Origin: Sulfuricurvum sp.
GTDB taxonomy: Bacteria > Campylobacterota > Campylobacteria > Campylobacterales > Sulfurimonadaceae
Direction of reading: 5' to 3'
Assembly: GCA_030694265.1 (NCBI GenBank)
Contig: JAUXYP010000020.1
Span: 100,862 to 164,861, forward strand
Length of the DNA stretch: 64,000 nt
The translations under genes and the position numbers were made by a program. Under the pieces are notes generated by a model, which was not told where the DNA came from, searched no databases, and saw only the letters and a list, made by a program, of their open reading frames with translations. Below are positions 44,984-55,032 of this stretch, in pieces; position 1 is the first letter of the stretch; the number at the start of each line of letters is the position of its first letter.

Positions 44984-46528
44984 GTGAAAGAAGTCAGCAT
45001 TATCGTCCTTGATTTCGGCTCCCAATACACTCAGCTGATTGCACGCCGTTTACGCGAAGAAAAAATCTATTGTGAAGTATTGCCATACCATGCTAAACTA
45101 GCGGCAATAGCTGCAAAAAATCCAAAAGGGATTATTTTAAGCGGCGGTCCATCGTCGGTGTATAATAAAGACGCGTATGAAGTAGATCAGGGTGTCTATA
45201 CGATGGGGATTCCTGTCTTGGGTATCTGCTACGGTATGCAGCGTATTGCTGCGGATTTCGGAGGATCGGTGATTCGCAGTGATCATCATGAGTATGGCAA
45301 AGCAGAACTTTTTATCGATCAAACGAAAAAATCTCCACTTTTTGACAATTGTGAAGATGAGCGTATTGTTTGGATGAGCCACTCAGATAAAGTTGATGTC
45401 TTGCCGGTTGGATTTAGTCCTATTGCCCACTCTGCAAATTCACCGTATGCGGCAATTGCGGATGAAACACGCCGTATTTATGCAATGCAGTACCATCCTG
45501 AGGTTAACCACTCAGAAGAAGGGTATTTGATGCTCCGCAATTTTGCCCGTAACATTTGCGGTATCACTGAAAAATGGGATATGGGTCATTTTCTCAAAGA
45601 GCAGATTGTCAAAATCCGTGCGCAAGTAGGTGATGGAAAAGTTCTTTGTGCCCTCAGCGGCGGGGTTGATTCATCGGTTGTTGCGGCATTGTTGTACGAA
45701 GCGATTGGAAATCAGCTGATCCCTGTCTTTGTCGATAATGGGCTGTTACGCAAAGATGAGCGTGAATCGGTAGAAAATATTTTTAAAGTTCATCTTAAAG
45801 TGCCTCTCGTGGTTGCCGATGCTGCGGAAAATTTCCTCGGTAAACTTTCGGGTGTGACGGATCCTGAGGAAAAGCGTAAAATCATCGGTCATACGTTCAT
45901 CGAGGTATTTGAACAAGAAGCAAAAAAACATGACGGTATCAAATTTTTGGCGCAGGGAACACTCTATCCGGATGTCATTGAATCCGTATCGGTCAATGGT
46001 CCATCCGTGACGATCAAAAGTCATCATAATGTCGGTGGATTGCCAGATTGGATGGATTTTGAGCTGATTGAACCGCTACGTGATTTGTTTAAAGACGAAG
46101 TACGTAAATTGGGTCTTGAACTCGGACTTCCGGATTATCTGGTCAATCGCCACCCTTTCCCGGGACCGGGTTTAGGAATTCGTATCATGGGCGAAGTCAA
46201 TAAGCCTGATTTGTACATTCTTCGAGAAGCCGATGCAATTTTACTTGATGAACTTAAAGTCAGCGGCTATTATGCAAAAACATGGCAAGCATTTGCTGTA
46301 CTTCTAAATGTTAAATCCGTGGGAGTTATGGGCGATAACCGTACGTATGACAACACGGTGTGTGTTCGTGTCGTTGAAGCCGTCGATGGTATGACCGCAA
46401 CATTTGCCCATTTGCCGCACACGCTGTTAGAGCGTATCAGCCGTCGTATTATCAACGAAGTAGACGGTATCAACCGCGTTGTGTATGATATCAGTTCCAA
46501 GCCTCCTGCTACCATTGAGTGGGAATAA
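44984..46528 (+). CDS. guaA: GMP synthase (glutamine-hydrolysing) GuaA
   Basis: GuaA aminates XMP to GMP with glutamine and ATP. It has 514 residues. The N-terminal class I amidotransferase has the nucleophile in GICYGMQ and the histidine in QYHPEVNHS. The ATP pyrophosphatase domain has the P-loop [14 protein letters not shown]. The C-terminal dimerisation block includes [13 protein letters not shown] and ends with [11 protein letters not shown]. The GTG start at 44984 is followed by [16 protein letters not shown], the expected N-terminus. The order guaA to pnp matches Campylobacter jejuni (Cj1248-Cj1253). Confidence 0.97.
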   Translation: MKEVSIIVLDFGSQYTQLIARRLREEKIYCEVLPYHAKLAAIAAKNPKGIILSGGPSSVYNKDAYEVDQGVYTMGIPVLGICYGMQRIAADFGGSVIRSDHHEYGKAELFIDQTKKSPLFDNCEDERIVWMSHSDKVDVLPVGFSPIAHSANSPYAAIADETRRIYAMQYHPEVNHSEEGYLMLRNFARNICGITEKWDMGHFLKEQIVKIRAQVGDGKVLCALSGGVDSSVVAALLYEAIGNQLIPVFVDNGLLRKDERESVENIFKVHLKVPLVVADAAENFLGKLSGVTDPEEKRKIIGHTFIEVFEQEAKKHDGIKFLAQGTLYPDVIESVSVNGPSVTIKSHHNVGGLPDWMDFELIEPLRDLFKDEVRKLGLELGLPDYLVNRHPFPGPGLGIRIMGEVNKPDLYILREADAILLDELKVSGYYAKTWQAFAVLLNVKSVGVMGDNRTYDNTVCVRVVEAVDGMTATFAHLPHTLLERISRRIINEVDGINRVVYDISSKPPATIEWE

Positions 46529-47186
46529 GCGAAAGATTTTTCTTTTGCGCCCCATCTATCTTATCTCCAAAACTTCTCATGATAATGCTGTAGGCGTTAT
46601 TCATATCCCTATTCTAGCTATCAAATTTTTACAGCCTGAAATTGATTTTTCCCTTTACGATGGCATTATTGTGACTTCAAAAGAGGGTGCAAGAGCATTG
46701 CAAAACTACGATATTGAGTGGAAGAAATTGGATGTTCTTTGTGTAGGTGAATCAACGGCGAGTGAAATCAGTGCGATGGGCGGATGTAATATTACCGTAG
46801 CATCGGGTTATGGAGATTCGATTTTAGACATATTGGAAAATCAATACGCCCGTTGGCTCTATATCAGACCACGTTCAATCGTATCATCATGGCCGCAAAA
46901 AGCGCGTGTCATGGGCAAAAAAATCGATGAAGTGATCATTTATGAAACAACCTGCAACGACGATATGGAAGAAATCCAAATAGTAAAAAATGGTGTACTC
47001 ATTTTTACGTCACCATCGGGCATAGAATGTTTTTGTAAGAGAGCAGATATTTTGCCAACCCATGATGTCGTCGTCATTGGTACAACAACACAAAAAGCAC
47101 TCCCTTTAGGGATAAAATCGACACTAAGCCTGGAAACCAGTGTCATTTCCTGTATTGAAAAGGCGCGTGAAATAGCCGTTTCTTGA
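46515..47186 (+). CDS. hemD: Uroporphyrinogen-III synthase HemD
   Basis: HemD closes and inverts ring D of the haem precursor. The roughly 223-residue protein has the weakly conserved two-domain pattern: [56 protein letters not shown] and [12 protein letters not shown]. The start is uncertain: TTG at 46515 (overlapping guaA by 14 bases) or TTG at 46542, which would give a start of MRPIYLIS; neither has a strong ribosome site. The 6S RNA gene follows about 45 bases downstream. Confidence 0.83.
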   Translation: MSGNKRKIFLLRPIYLISKTSHDNAVGVIHIPILAIKFLQPEIDFSLYDGIIVTSKEGARALQNYDIEWKKLDVLCVGESTASEISAMGGCNITVASGYGDSILDILENQYARWLYIRPRSIVSSWPQKARVMGKKIDEVIIYETTCNDDMEEIQIVKNGVLIFTSPSGIECFCKRADILPTHDVVVIGTTTQKALPLGIKSTLSLETSVISCIEKAREIAVS

Positions 47187-47218
47187 AATTCTATTATCCA
47201 TATTAAGCTTTTTGAGGT

Positions 47219-47224
47219 TATAAT
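47219..47224 (+). promoter_or_regulatory. -10 element of the 6S RNA gene
   Basis: A perfect TATAAT sits seven bases before the first base of the 6S stem (about 47231), giving the expected distance to a transcription start. Confidence 0.55.
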
Positions 47225-47230
47225 TATCTT

Positions 47231-47421
47231 CACCTGGGCGCAGCGAGTAATCGCATTTGAGGGTTCTACATATACACTTAGTGGTATCGGTAGTCACCTT
47301 GGTGTGTCGGTGGTCTCGTTTGAGTACGCAAGTGCGAGAGATTGCCGCCGGAGGGGTGCTCGATCTGCTTAATTACGCTTTGAGAACCAAAGCTACTGCG
47401 AAAACGCCCGCCTGGGCTTTT
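47231..47421 (+). ncRNA. ssrS: 6S RNA
   Basis: 6S RNA binds the housekeeping RNA polymerase holoenzyme by mimicking an open promoter. This intergenic stretch folds into one long interrupted hairpin of about 190 bases. The closing stem pairs GGGCG (47236-47240) with CGCCC (47405-47409) and CAG with CTG just inside; GGTTCT (47262-47267) pairs with AGAACC (47383-47388). A large unpaired central region follows on both strands. An apical arm pairs GGTGGTCTC with GAGA and GCCGCC around a small GTAC/GTGC hairpin with a GCAA loop. Size, central bubble, TATAAT promoter and terminator all fit. In Campylobacterota I recall 6S RNA next to purD, as here. Confidence 0.72.
47406..47421 (+). terminator. Intrinsic terminator of 6S RNA
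   Basis: GCCC (47406-47409), loop GCCT, then GGGC (47414-47417), followed by TTTT and a second T-run at 47425-47429. The left arm is shared with the closing stem of the 6S fold. Confidence 0.5.
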
Positions 47422-47486
47422 ACCTTTTTAAAATGTCAATTTTTTGGTATTTTAAAAGTGTATTATTTTATTCAAACGGGGTGTGT

Positions 47487-48755
47487 ATGCGTGTAATGAT
47501 AATCGGCAGTGGTGGGCGTGAGTTTTCAATCGGAAGAGTATTGACACAAGACAGTGCAGTTGAAAAAGTCTATTTCGCCCCCGGTAACGGTGCTACCCCT
47601 ATGTTGGGTGAGAATGTTGCGCTCAGCGATTTTCATGAACTTGCACAATTCGCTCTTGATAATGCGATTGATTTAACCATTGTCGGTCCTGAGGGTCCAT
47701 TGAGCGAAGGAATTGTCGATGTTTTCAAAGCAAAAGGGTTGGTGATTTTTGGTCCTACCAAAGCTGCAGCGCAGCTGGAGGGTTCAAAAGTATATATGAA
47801 AAACTTTTTGGCCAAATACGCGATTCCTACAGCACGCTATATCGAAACAGACCGTATCGAAGACGCATTCAAGTTCATCGATAGTTTGCCGTTGCCGATT
47901 GTTGTCAAAGCGGATGGTTTGTGCGCAGGCAAAGGGGTTATTATTGCCCTAACCTACGATGAAGCAAAAATAGCGGTTTCTGAAATGCTTAGCGGCAAGT
48001 CGTTCGGTGATGCAGGCAGACACGTGGTTGTCGAAGAGTTCTTGGACGGGTATGAGCTTTCTATGTTTGCTTTGTGTGATGGAAAAGACTTTATCCTTCT
48101 CCCTGCAGCACAAGACCATAAGCGTTTATTGGATAACGATCAAGGACCAAATACGGGAGGGATGGGAGCGTATGCTCCAACACCGCTTGTAGATGATGTG
48201 ATTTATGAGAAAGTAAAAGAGCGTGTTGTACGTCCTACGTTGCTAGGGATGCAAGAGGAGGGCGCTCCGTTTGAGGGTGTTCTCTTTATTGGAATTATGG
48301 TCGTGAATGGCGAGCCAATCACGCTGGAATTCAATGTCCGTTTTGGGGACCCTGAGTGTGAAATATTGATGCCGTTACTCAAAACACCGGCAAGCGAACT
48401 GTTTTACAAAGCCGCAACGAAACAGCTCGACACGCTGAATATCGAATTCCATGACAAATATGCTGTGGGCGTGGTGATGGCGAGTAAAAATTATCCGTAT
48501 GACAACTCTGTTCCCGCTGAGATTGTAGTTGACGATATCCATCATGACGAAATTGCACAAAATACCCATATAGCGTATGCAGGTGTGAGTGCAGAAGATG
48601 GAAAACTCTATGCAAATGGCGGGCGTGTTCTCGTATGTGTTGGAGTGGGTGACAGTATTAAAAGCGCGCGTGATCGTGCCTATATGCTCTGTGGTCAAGT
48701 CCATTTTGCCGGTAAAAAACTGCGTACAGATATAGCCTATCAAGCGCTTCGCTAA
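47487..48755 (+). CDS. purD: Phosphoribosylamine-glycine ligase PurD
   Basis: PurD catalyses the second step of purine synthesis, an ATP-grasp ligation of glycine to phosphoribosylamine. It has 422 residues when started at ATG 47487, giving [16 protein letters not shown]; an in-frame extension upstream would run into the 6S terminator region. Family blocks are [57 protein letters not shown] and [19 protein letters not shown]. It shares one base with the RDD gene (TAATG). Confidence 0.96.
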   Translation: MRVMIIGSGGREFSIGRVLTQDSAVEKVYFAPGNGATPMLGENVALSDFHELAQFALDNAIDLTIVGPEGPLSEGIVDVFKAKGLVIFGPTKAAAQLEGSKVYMKNFLAKYAIPTARYIETDRIEDAFKFIDSLPLPIVVKADGLCAGKGVIIALTYDEAKIAVSEMLSGKSFGDAGRHVVVEEFLDGYELSMFALCDGKDFILLPAAQDHKRLLDNDQGPNTGGMGAYAPTPLVDDVIYEKVKERVVRPTLLGMQEEGAPFEGVLFIGIMVVNGEPITLEFNVRFGDPECEILMPLLKTPASELFYKAATKQLDTLNIEFHDKYAVGVVMASKNYPYDNSVPAEIVVDDIHHDEIAQNTHIAYAGVSAEDGKLYANGGRVLVCVGVGDSIKSARDRAYMLCGQVHFAGKKLRTDIAYQALR

Positions 48756-49204
48756 TGAATGAACAGCTCGATGACGTGTTAGATCGTGAACATCTAAAAA
48801 TTGCCTCATCCAAAGCACGTTCAGCAGCTTTTGTAATAGATGAAGTGTTGATTTCGACACTGCTTTTTATTGTTCTTTGGGATAATATTTCACAAGCAAA
48901 ATCAGTAGAGGCGATCATTGGACTTACAAATCACTTTTTACTGGAATTTATGGCAATTAAAATTGTCTATCAAACCTTTTTTACGATGCAGTACGGAGCT
49001 ACATTGGGAAAAATTGTGATGAAAATTCGTGTTATTGAAGTGAAAACGTTGTCAAATCCAGCCTTTTTCTCGGCATTTAATCGAGCTGTTTTTCGTATTG
49101 TCAGTGAATCACTTTTGTATTTTGGATTTTTATGGGCCTTTTTAGACCCTTATCGACGTAGCTGGCATGATTTAACGGCTAAAACGGTGGTTATAGATGC
49201 GTAG
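48755..49204 (+). CDS. RDD-family inner-membrane protein
   Basis: This is a 149-residue membrane protein with about three spans. RDD features are the first-helix region KARSAAFVIDEVLISTLLF, the loop QYGATLGKIVMKIRVIE, and a C-terminal DPYRRSWHDLTAKTVVID block typical of the family. RDD proteins have been linked to ion exchange and envelope functions in a few species, but no general role is known. It lies between purD and lptD with overlapping codons, an arrangement conserved in Campylobacter. Confidence 0.85.
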   Translation: MNEQLDDVLDREHLKIASSKARSAAFVIDEVLISTLLFIVLWDNISQAKSVEAIIGLTNHFLLEFMAIKIVYQTFFTMQYGATLGKIVMKIRVIEVKTLSNPAFFSAFNRAVFRIVSESLLYFGFLWAFLDPYRRSWHDLTAKTVVIDA

Positions 49205-51332
49205 GTCAATTTTTATAAGCATTGTCGCGTGCAGTGTTCTGTTGGCCGATGATCGTGTAGAGTTATTTGGGTCAAATGTTGAAACTAATGGATCGGTAGT
49301 TAATGCCTATGGCAATCCCATTATCACTTACCAGGGTAAAATTTTAACGGCCGAACGGCTCTCATATGACCGAAATACAAGTATTATTGAAGCTGAGGGA
49401 AATGTCACTGTTTTTCAAGATGGGAAGAATCACGCTATAAGTGATTATACGAAACTCAACATGGATACTGATACACGTCAATCACGTCCTTTGTACATGA
49501 TTGATCATCAAACGGGATTATGGATAAGTACAAAACAATCTGATGCATGTGAAAGTCAAATCGATCTTGCTAGTGGCATGGTATCGGGATGTAATTCTGC
49601 GGATCCTTTGTGGAAAATACGCTTTAGCAGCGCGGATTATAATACCGAAAAAATGTGGATGAATCTTTATAATGCCCGTTTATACGTTGAGGATGTTCCC
49701 CTCTTTTATCTCCCTTATTTTGGCTATCCTACAGATAAAACACGTCGAAGCGGTTTATTGATCCCTACTTTGGGATATTCTGGTTCTGAAGGATTTTATT
49801 ATCAGCAACCAATATACATTGCACCGCAGAACTGGTGGGATCTAGAATTACGCCCTCAGATTCGTACGTCACGGGGTTCTGGCCTTTATACAGATTTTCG
49901 TTTTATAGATACACCATCTTCTCAAGGGTCCATTAGAACCGGTTATTTTAAAGAGCAAGCAGAATATGCGCAAGAGCGTGATTTGGCACACATTAAACAT
50001 TATGGATATGATATTCATTATAGGCATAATGCTTTTTTACAGGAGTGGTTTGATATGAAGCTTGATGGAGAATCAGGTTTGTATGTCAATGGAAGTTGGA
50101 TGAATGATGTCGATTATCTGAACCTGCAAGGAACAGATGAAACTCAGAATATTACAACGAGTCAAGTTTTGTCACGTATTAATACGTACTATAGTAATGA
50201 AGATGACTATTTGGGAATGTATCTGAAACACTATCAATATTTAGATAGAGTGGATAACAGTAAAACGATTCAAATTTTACCCACTCTTCATTATCATCAC
50301 TACTTAGAAAATTTACTGGGAGATCATTTTTTATTCAATGCAGATACATCCGTAAGCAACTTTTATAGACCAGATGGTAAGCGGGCGATTGAAGGAAATG
50401 TAAATATTCCTTTAACACTGCAAACAGGATTGTTTGATAACACGATAGATGTAAGCTATACGGCGAATGCCAGTGGACGAATGATTGGGTTTTATGGAAA
50501 CGTTCAGTCTGGAGAAAGTCACAATGACTATGAGTCAGGAGAATATGCGCAAATTGATCATACGTTTAAAATAGGAAGCAGCTTAGTAAGGTCGTATGGT
50601 GAAACAACACACGTCATCGCACCTGAAGTTGCTTATACGCTAGCAGGAGCTCGTCGTTACGATGGCTATTATGATCGTTATCATGGAGCGTGTGGTGTAG
50701 GTAACACTAATTTGGCATGTGAGTTTTATACCTTGCAAGATCCAAGTGACACTCTTTCGTTAGGGTTAAATAACTACCTTTTTAAGAATGGCAAGCAAAC
50801 ATTGGCAGATCGTCTTTCTCAAAATTTTCGTTACGATAATATAGGGAATTATTACGGCGAATTAATGAATGAATTGGAATTACAGATCGCAGATGCGATC
50901 AGTTATTATAATATCACTGCATATGACCATGATCGTGCTCGTGTTACAAAAGAGATAAACTCTGTAGGATATAAAAATGGTGCCTTGTCGGGAGCACTCA
51001 ATCATACCTACACGGATGCGTTACGTAATGGTTTGGCTGTGTATTCAAGCTATTGGTCAGGTGATATATCCTATCAATATAATCGATACTACCGTATTTT
51101 TGGACTTATAGCTTATGATTATCATGAAAAATTAATGAAAAGAAATGAGATCGGTATTATGTATTCGCAGCGATGTTTAGATCTTGGGATACGTTTTGTG
51201 CAAAATAATCGTCCTGTATTAACCAATACGAATGCAGGAAGTTCTGTAAATGATTCTTATATCTTTCTAACACTTATTTTGAAGCCGATAGGTGGCTCAG
51301 AATTTAATTACAAAATCACGAATCACCAATAG
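49197..51332 (+). CDS. lptD: LPS-assembly outer membrane protein LptD
   Basis: LptD is the outer-membrane beta-barrel that places LPS on the cell surface. It has 711 residues with a signal peptide (about 1-18). An N-terminal OstA jellyroll region (GNPIITYQGKILTAERLSYD, EAEGNVTVFQDG) is followed by the OstA_C barrel beginning near WKIRFSSADYN, with PLFYLPYFGYPTDKTRRSGLLIP, the highly conserved plug-barrel junction. It overlaps the RDD gene by eight bases. The tiny LptM-like lipoprotein at 37687 may assist its folding. Confidence 0.93.
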   Translation: MRRSIFISIVACSVLLADDRVELFGSNVETNGSVVNAYGNPIITYQGKILTAERLSYDRNTSIIEAEGNVTVFQDGKNHAISDYTKLNMDTDTRQSRPLYMIDHQTGLWISTKQSDACESQIDLASGMVSGCNSADPLWKIRFSSADYNTEKMWMNLYNARLYVEDVPLFYLPYFGYPTDKTRRSGLLIPTLGYSGSEGFYYQQPIYIAPQNWWDLELRPQIRTSRGSGLYTDFRFIDTPSSQGSIRTGYFKEQAEYAQERDLAHIKHYGYDIHYRHNAFLQEWFDMKLDGESGLYVNGSWMNDVDYLNLQGTDETQNITTSQVLSRINTYYSNEDDYLGMYLKHYQYLDRVDNSKTIQILPTLHYHHYLENLLGDHFLFNADTSVSNFYRPDGKRAIEGNVNIPLTLQTGLFDNTIDVSYTANASGRMIGFYGNVQSGESHNDYESGEYAQIDHTFKIGSSLVRSYGETTHVIAPEVAYTLAGARRYDGYYDRYHGACGVGNTNLACEFYTLQDPSDTLSLGLNNYLFKNGKQTLADRLSQNFRYDNIGNYYGELMNELELQIADAISYYNITAYDHDRARVTKEINSVGYKNGALSGALNHTYTDALRNGLAVYSSYWSGDISYQYNRYYRIFGLIAYDYHEKLMKRNEIGIMYSQRCLDLGIRFVQNNRPVLTNTNAGSSVNDSYIFLTLILKPIGGSEFNYKITNHQ

Positions 51333-51340
51333 GGGTAGAG

Positions 51341-52741
51341 ATGAAACTGGAAGCGAAGATAGGCCTTTTTGTTCTAATGGTACTGGGAGCGTTGCTCGTA
51401 TTGTCAACTCAGGTAACGTCACTTGGCAAATGGGGTCAAAGCGGCTATCCCATTCAAGCCTATGTGGATGATGCTTCAGGGCTTGAAAAGCATACGCATG
51501 TATTGATGAACGGTGTTACGATCGGTGAAGTTGAAGAGATTACGATTGAGGGAAAGCATGTTCGTTTGAGCCTGCTGATTAACGACGGAGTTAAAATTCC
51601 AAATGATTCCTCAGTAATAGTAGTACAAGAGTCACTATTAGGATCAAAAGTTTTGAATATCGTTGTTGGAGATGCAACCAGTATGCTCAAAAAAGGCGAC
51701 GTATTGGTACAGTCTAAACGATATGCATCATTCGATCAGACGAGTGACTCTGTCAATGCCGCTGCTAAAGAGATGGAACTTTTATTGCACGATTTTAGAG
51801 AAACCTTGGATGATGAACACCGTAAAGCGATTCAAGAAGCAATTATTGCCTTTCGTGATGTTGGGGTTAACCTCAATGGGGTTATCGGGGACAATCGTGA
51901 TAATCTCCATTCTGCCATTGCTAATTTTAAAGATATGAGTGCTGGATTTAGCCAAACTGCTGATACGGTAAATAAAGATTTACCTGAGATAATGAAAAGG
52001 GTTAATTCACTGACGACGCGTTTGGATAATATCAGCGGTGCGTTGGAAACTAAACTTCCAGAAGCCGTGGATAAATTTACGAAGATTGAAGATAATGTGA
52101 GTGTTATGCTCGCTGAAAACCGTGCTGGGCTCAAAGAAACGATTTCCTCAGCCGGATCATTTTTCAAAAGCGGTGAAGAGGCATTTGGTAAGGTAGACAC
52201 GATGCTCTCAAACTTCACAACCAGCGAACTGCAAGTGGCAATGCATACGGACTATATGATGCGGGATCAATATGCAAAGATATATTTGGGAATAACCTAT
52301 CTTCCAAATCCTGAAACTTATTATATGCTTGATTTAATTAGTGCAGATGATTATTCTATCAATGCTACGCAGGCTCCAGGTACCCATGTAAAAGGAAGAA
52401 CTACCTACTCAGCACAGTATGGAAAACGGTTTGATGACTTTTTATTACGCTTTGGAGCCATAGAGTCAACTGGGGGGGTTGGTGTAGATTATTATACGAA
52501 ACATGATCGCTTGAAAATATCAGGTGAAGCATTTGACTTTAATGCACTCAATGATCATCGCAGCGATCGTGCTCACCTCAAAGCACAGCTTCGTTATCAA
52601 ATGCTTAAGCATCTTGAAGTCTATGGCGGATGGGATAATTTTCTTAATTCAAAATCACAAAATCTTTTCTTAGGATTAGGATTACGCTTCATTGATAACG
52701 ATATAAAATACACCTTTGGCGCCGCATCGATGGCACGATAA
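51341..52741 (+). CDS. MCE-domain protein (MlaD-like) with beta-rich C-terminal domain
   Basis: This is a 466-residue envelope protein. A signal anchor (about residues 6-26) leads to an MCE domain (about 37-115; QAYVDDASGLEKHTHVLMNGVTIGEVEEI, read in two parts), typical of periplasmic lipid-transfer rings. A long helical part (about 130-295) follows. The last 160 residues are alternating amphipathic strands (IYLGITYLPNPETYYMLDL, TTYSAQYGKRFDDFLLRFGA, NLFLGLGLRF) like an outer-membrane barrel or porin-like sheet. Ordinary MlaD proteins are much shorter and lack that part. No mlaE, mlaF or other Mla genes are next to it; it sits nine bases after lptD. Confidence 0.8.
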   Translation: MKLEAKIGLFVLMVLGALLVLSTQVTSLGKWGQSGYPIQAYVDDASGLEKHTHVLMNGVTIGEVEEITIEGKHVRLSLLINDGVKIPNDSSVIVVQESLLGSKVLNIVVGDATSMLKKGDVLVQSKRYASFDQTSDSVNAAAKEMELLLHDFRETLDDEHRKAIQEAIIAFRDVGVNLNGVIGDNRDNLHSAIANFKDMSAGFSQTADTVNKDLPEIMKRVNSLTTRLDNISGALETKLPEAVDKFTKIEDNVSVMLAENRAGLKETISSAGSFFKSGEEAFGKVDTMLSNFTTSELQVAMHTDYMMRDQYAKIYLGITYLPNPETYYMLDLISADDYSINATQAPGTHVKGRTTYSAQYGKRFDDFLLRFGAIESTGGVGVDYYTKHDRLKISGEAFDFNALNDHRSDRAHLKAQLRYQMLKHLEVYGGWDNFLNSKSQNLFLGLGLRFIDNDIKYTFGAASMAR

Positions 52742-52759
52742 AATTTAACAGGGATTACA

Positions 52760-54940
52760 ATGAAATACACTATAGAGTTAGCTTTAAAGAACAAACAAGA
52801 GTCGTATGCGCTCAATCAAGTAGCGGCGCAAGCCAATGGCGCCGTATGGCTAAAATCGGGTAATACTGTTATTTTGGCTACGGTTGTTATCGATGAAACC
52901 CATTTTGTAGATGAAGATTTTTTGCCATTAACAGTACAGTATCTTGAGAAAAGTTATGCGGCGGGGAAATTTCCGGGTGGTTTTATCAAGCGTGAGACAA
53001 AACCAAGTGATTTTGAGGCATTGACATCGCGTATTATTGATCGTTCATTGCGCCCCTTGTTTCCAAAAGGGTTTGCAAATCCGATACAAATTTCTGTCTT
53101 AGTGCTCAGTGCGGATGCGGATGCAGATTTGCAAGTCTTGGGCCTTAATGCTGCATCGGCTGCGTTGTATCTTTCAGATATTGATATCTTCAATTCGGTA
53201 ACGGGTGTGCGTGTTGCAAAAATCGATGGGGAGATTGTTTTCAATCCAAAACACAGTGATCTGCAACGAAGTACGTTTGATCTGTATTTAGCAGGAAGCA
53301 AAGACGATATGCTTATGATTGAGATGCAAGCCCTTGGAAGTGACGAAGCTCAAATTATCGAAGTTGGAGGGTTGGTAGATCCTTTTATTGATCCAATGAT
53401 GGCATCTCAAACGATTGCGATCCGTCAATCCAATGCGATGGGTGAAGATGAACTTATTGATGTACTCGCACAGGCACAAGCCGTTCTTTTAGAAGCCAAT
53501 ACGATGTATGAGAATGCCTTTAAACCGTATGCCAAAGCAGCGTTTGAATTGCAATGTGTGATAAAAGAGATTGATACCCAAATGTGTGACTATGTTGTCA
53601 AAAATCATACGGATGACTTAAAACGCGGAATCAGTCAAATGGCTAAAACAGAACGATCAACAGCTTTAAGAACCATTCGTAAAGCCGTTATGACAGAAAT
53701 GCCACAATGGGATGAACATGAACTCAAGAAGGCGATTGAATCGGTTAAGCGCTCTATGGTACGTACCCAAATCTTGGATGAAAACGTACGCGCAGACGGT
53801 CGTGCTTTGAGAGAAGTACGTCCAATTTCTATTGAAACAAATGTATTGCCAAGTGCACATGCCTCGGCTCTGTTTACCCGTGGTCAAACACAGGCACTGG
53901 TTGTATTGACATTAGGGGGTCCAAAAGATGCTCAAATGTACGAAGGGTTAACGGATAACGGTACGCAAAATGAAGGCTTCATGGTTCATTATAATTTTCC
54001 AGGTTTTAGCGTAGGAGAGGCATCGCCAATCGGTGCTCCAAGACGTCGTGAATTGGGTCATGGAAACTTGGCGAAAAGAGCATTAGAAGGCGCTACGGTT
54101 CGCAATGGTCAGACGGTTCGGATCGTTTCTGAGATTTTGGAGTCAAACGGTTCATCGTCAATGGCAACCGTATGTGGCGGCTATATGGCATTGCGTGCCG
54201 GTGATATCGAAGTGTGCGATCCGATTGCGGGTGTTGCTATGGGGATGGTACAAGAAGGGAATCGTCACGCGATTTTGACTGATATTATGGGTCTTGAAGA
54301 TCATGACGGGGATTTGGATTTCAAAGTAGCCGGATCAAAAGCGGGTATTACTGCGATGCAAATGGATATTAAACTTGGAGGAATCCACTTGGATGTCCTA
54401 AAAGAAGCACTGTACCAAGCTAAAGAAGCACGTGCACATATTATTGATATTATGATGTCATCCGAAGAAAATATTGAACTAAACGAAGGGACATTGCCGA
54501 GCACCGATTTATTTCATGTTGATCCTAGTTTTATAGGTGATATTATCGGTCAAGCGGGCAAAACAATACGTGAAATTATTGAACGTTTCGATGTTGCCAT
54601 TGATATCGATAAGAAAAAAGGATCTGTAAAACTAACCGGCAAAAATCGTGAAGGCATCAAAGGGGCACGTGACCATATCGAAGGGATCACTAGCGGTTTG
54701 ACACCGGTCGAAAAAGTTGACTATAAAGTGGGTGATATCGTACAGGGGAAAGTGAAAAAAATAGTTGATTTTGGAGCGTTTATCGAGCTTCCTGGCGGAA
54801 TTGATGGTCTGATTCACATCTCAAAGCTCTCTGATGGTCACGTGGGCCGTGTGAGTGATGTTATCAAAGAGGGCGATGAATTGATGGTAGAGATCGTTGA
54901 ATTCAAAGGTAATAAAATTGGCCTTGGCCGAGCTAAGTAA
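52760..54940 (+). CDS. pnp: Polyribonucleotide nucleotidyltransferase PNPase
   Basis: PNPase degrades RNA phosphorolytically from the 3' end. It has 726 residues. Two RNase PH domains are visible (QVAAQANGAVWLKSGNTVIL and the catalytic second copy with FPGFSVGEASPIGAPRRRELGHG, read in pieces). They are followed by KH (SFIGDIIGQAGKTIREI) and S1 (GDIVQGKVKKIVDFGAFIELPGG) domains. It is the last gene of the guaA-pnp block; a hairpin spans its stop codon. Confidence 0.97.
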   Translation: MKYTIELALKNKQESYALNQVAAQANGAVWLKSGNTVILATVVIDETHFVDEDFLPLTVQYLEKSYAAGKFPGGFIKRETKPSDFEALTSRIIDRSLRPLFPKGFANPIQISVLVLSADADADLQVLGLNAASAALYLSDIDIFNSVTGVRVAKIDGEIVFNPKHSDLQRSTFDLYLAGSKDDMLMIEMQALGSDEAQIIEVGGLVDPFIDPMMASQTIAIRQSNAMGEDELIDVLAQAQAVLLEANTMYENAFKPYAKAAFELQCVIKEIDTQMCDYVVKNHTDDLKRGISQMAKTERSTALRTIRKAVMTEMPQWDEHELKKAIESVKRSMVRTQILDENVRADGRALREVRPISIETNVLPSAHASALFTRGQTQALVVLTLGGPKDAQMYEGLTDNGTQNEGFMVHYNFPGFSVGEASPIGAPRRRELGHGNLAKRALEGATVRNGQTVRIVSEILESNGSSSMATVCGGYMALRAGDIEVCDPIAGVAMGMVQEGNRHAILTDIMGLEDHDGDLDFKVAGSKAGITAMQMDIKLGGIHLDVLKEALYQAKEARAHIIDIMMSSEENIELNEGTLPSTDLFHVDPSFIGDIIGQAGKTIREIIERFDVAIDIDKKKGSVKLTGKNREGIKGARDHIEGITSGLTPVEKVDYKVGDIVQGKVKKIVDFGAFIELPGGIDGLIHISKLSDGHVGRVSDVIKEGDELMVEIVEFKGNKIGLGRAK

Positions 54941-54951
54941 TTTTTTAGCTC
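54930..54951 (+). terminator. Hairpin across the pnp stop codon
   Basis: GAGCTAA (54930-54936) pairs with TTAGCTC (54945-54951) around an eight-base loop that contains the stop codon and a T-run. It is a weak terminator candidate just before the atpE promoter. Confidence 0.35.
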
Positions 54952-54959
54952 CTCCCCAC

Positions 54960-54965
54960 TATAAT
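54960..54965 (+). promoter_or_regulatory. -10 element of atpE
   Basis: A perfect TATAAT lies 67 bases before the atpE start; GGAG is at the right distance before the ATG at 55033. It gives atpE its own transcript, as expected for a subunit needed in excess. Confidence 0.5.
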
Positions 54966-55032
54966 TTCGCCTACAAAGTGATAAGTAGGGAAACTATCCG
55001 AACAGACTTTGATTTAAATACGGAGATTACTC

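Noticed and set aside
47257-47496. A 79-codon open frame starting with TTG across the hemD-purD gap
   Set aside because: It lies over the 6S RNA fold and its terminator, has no ribosome site and no protein-like composition.
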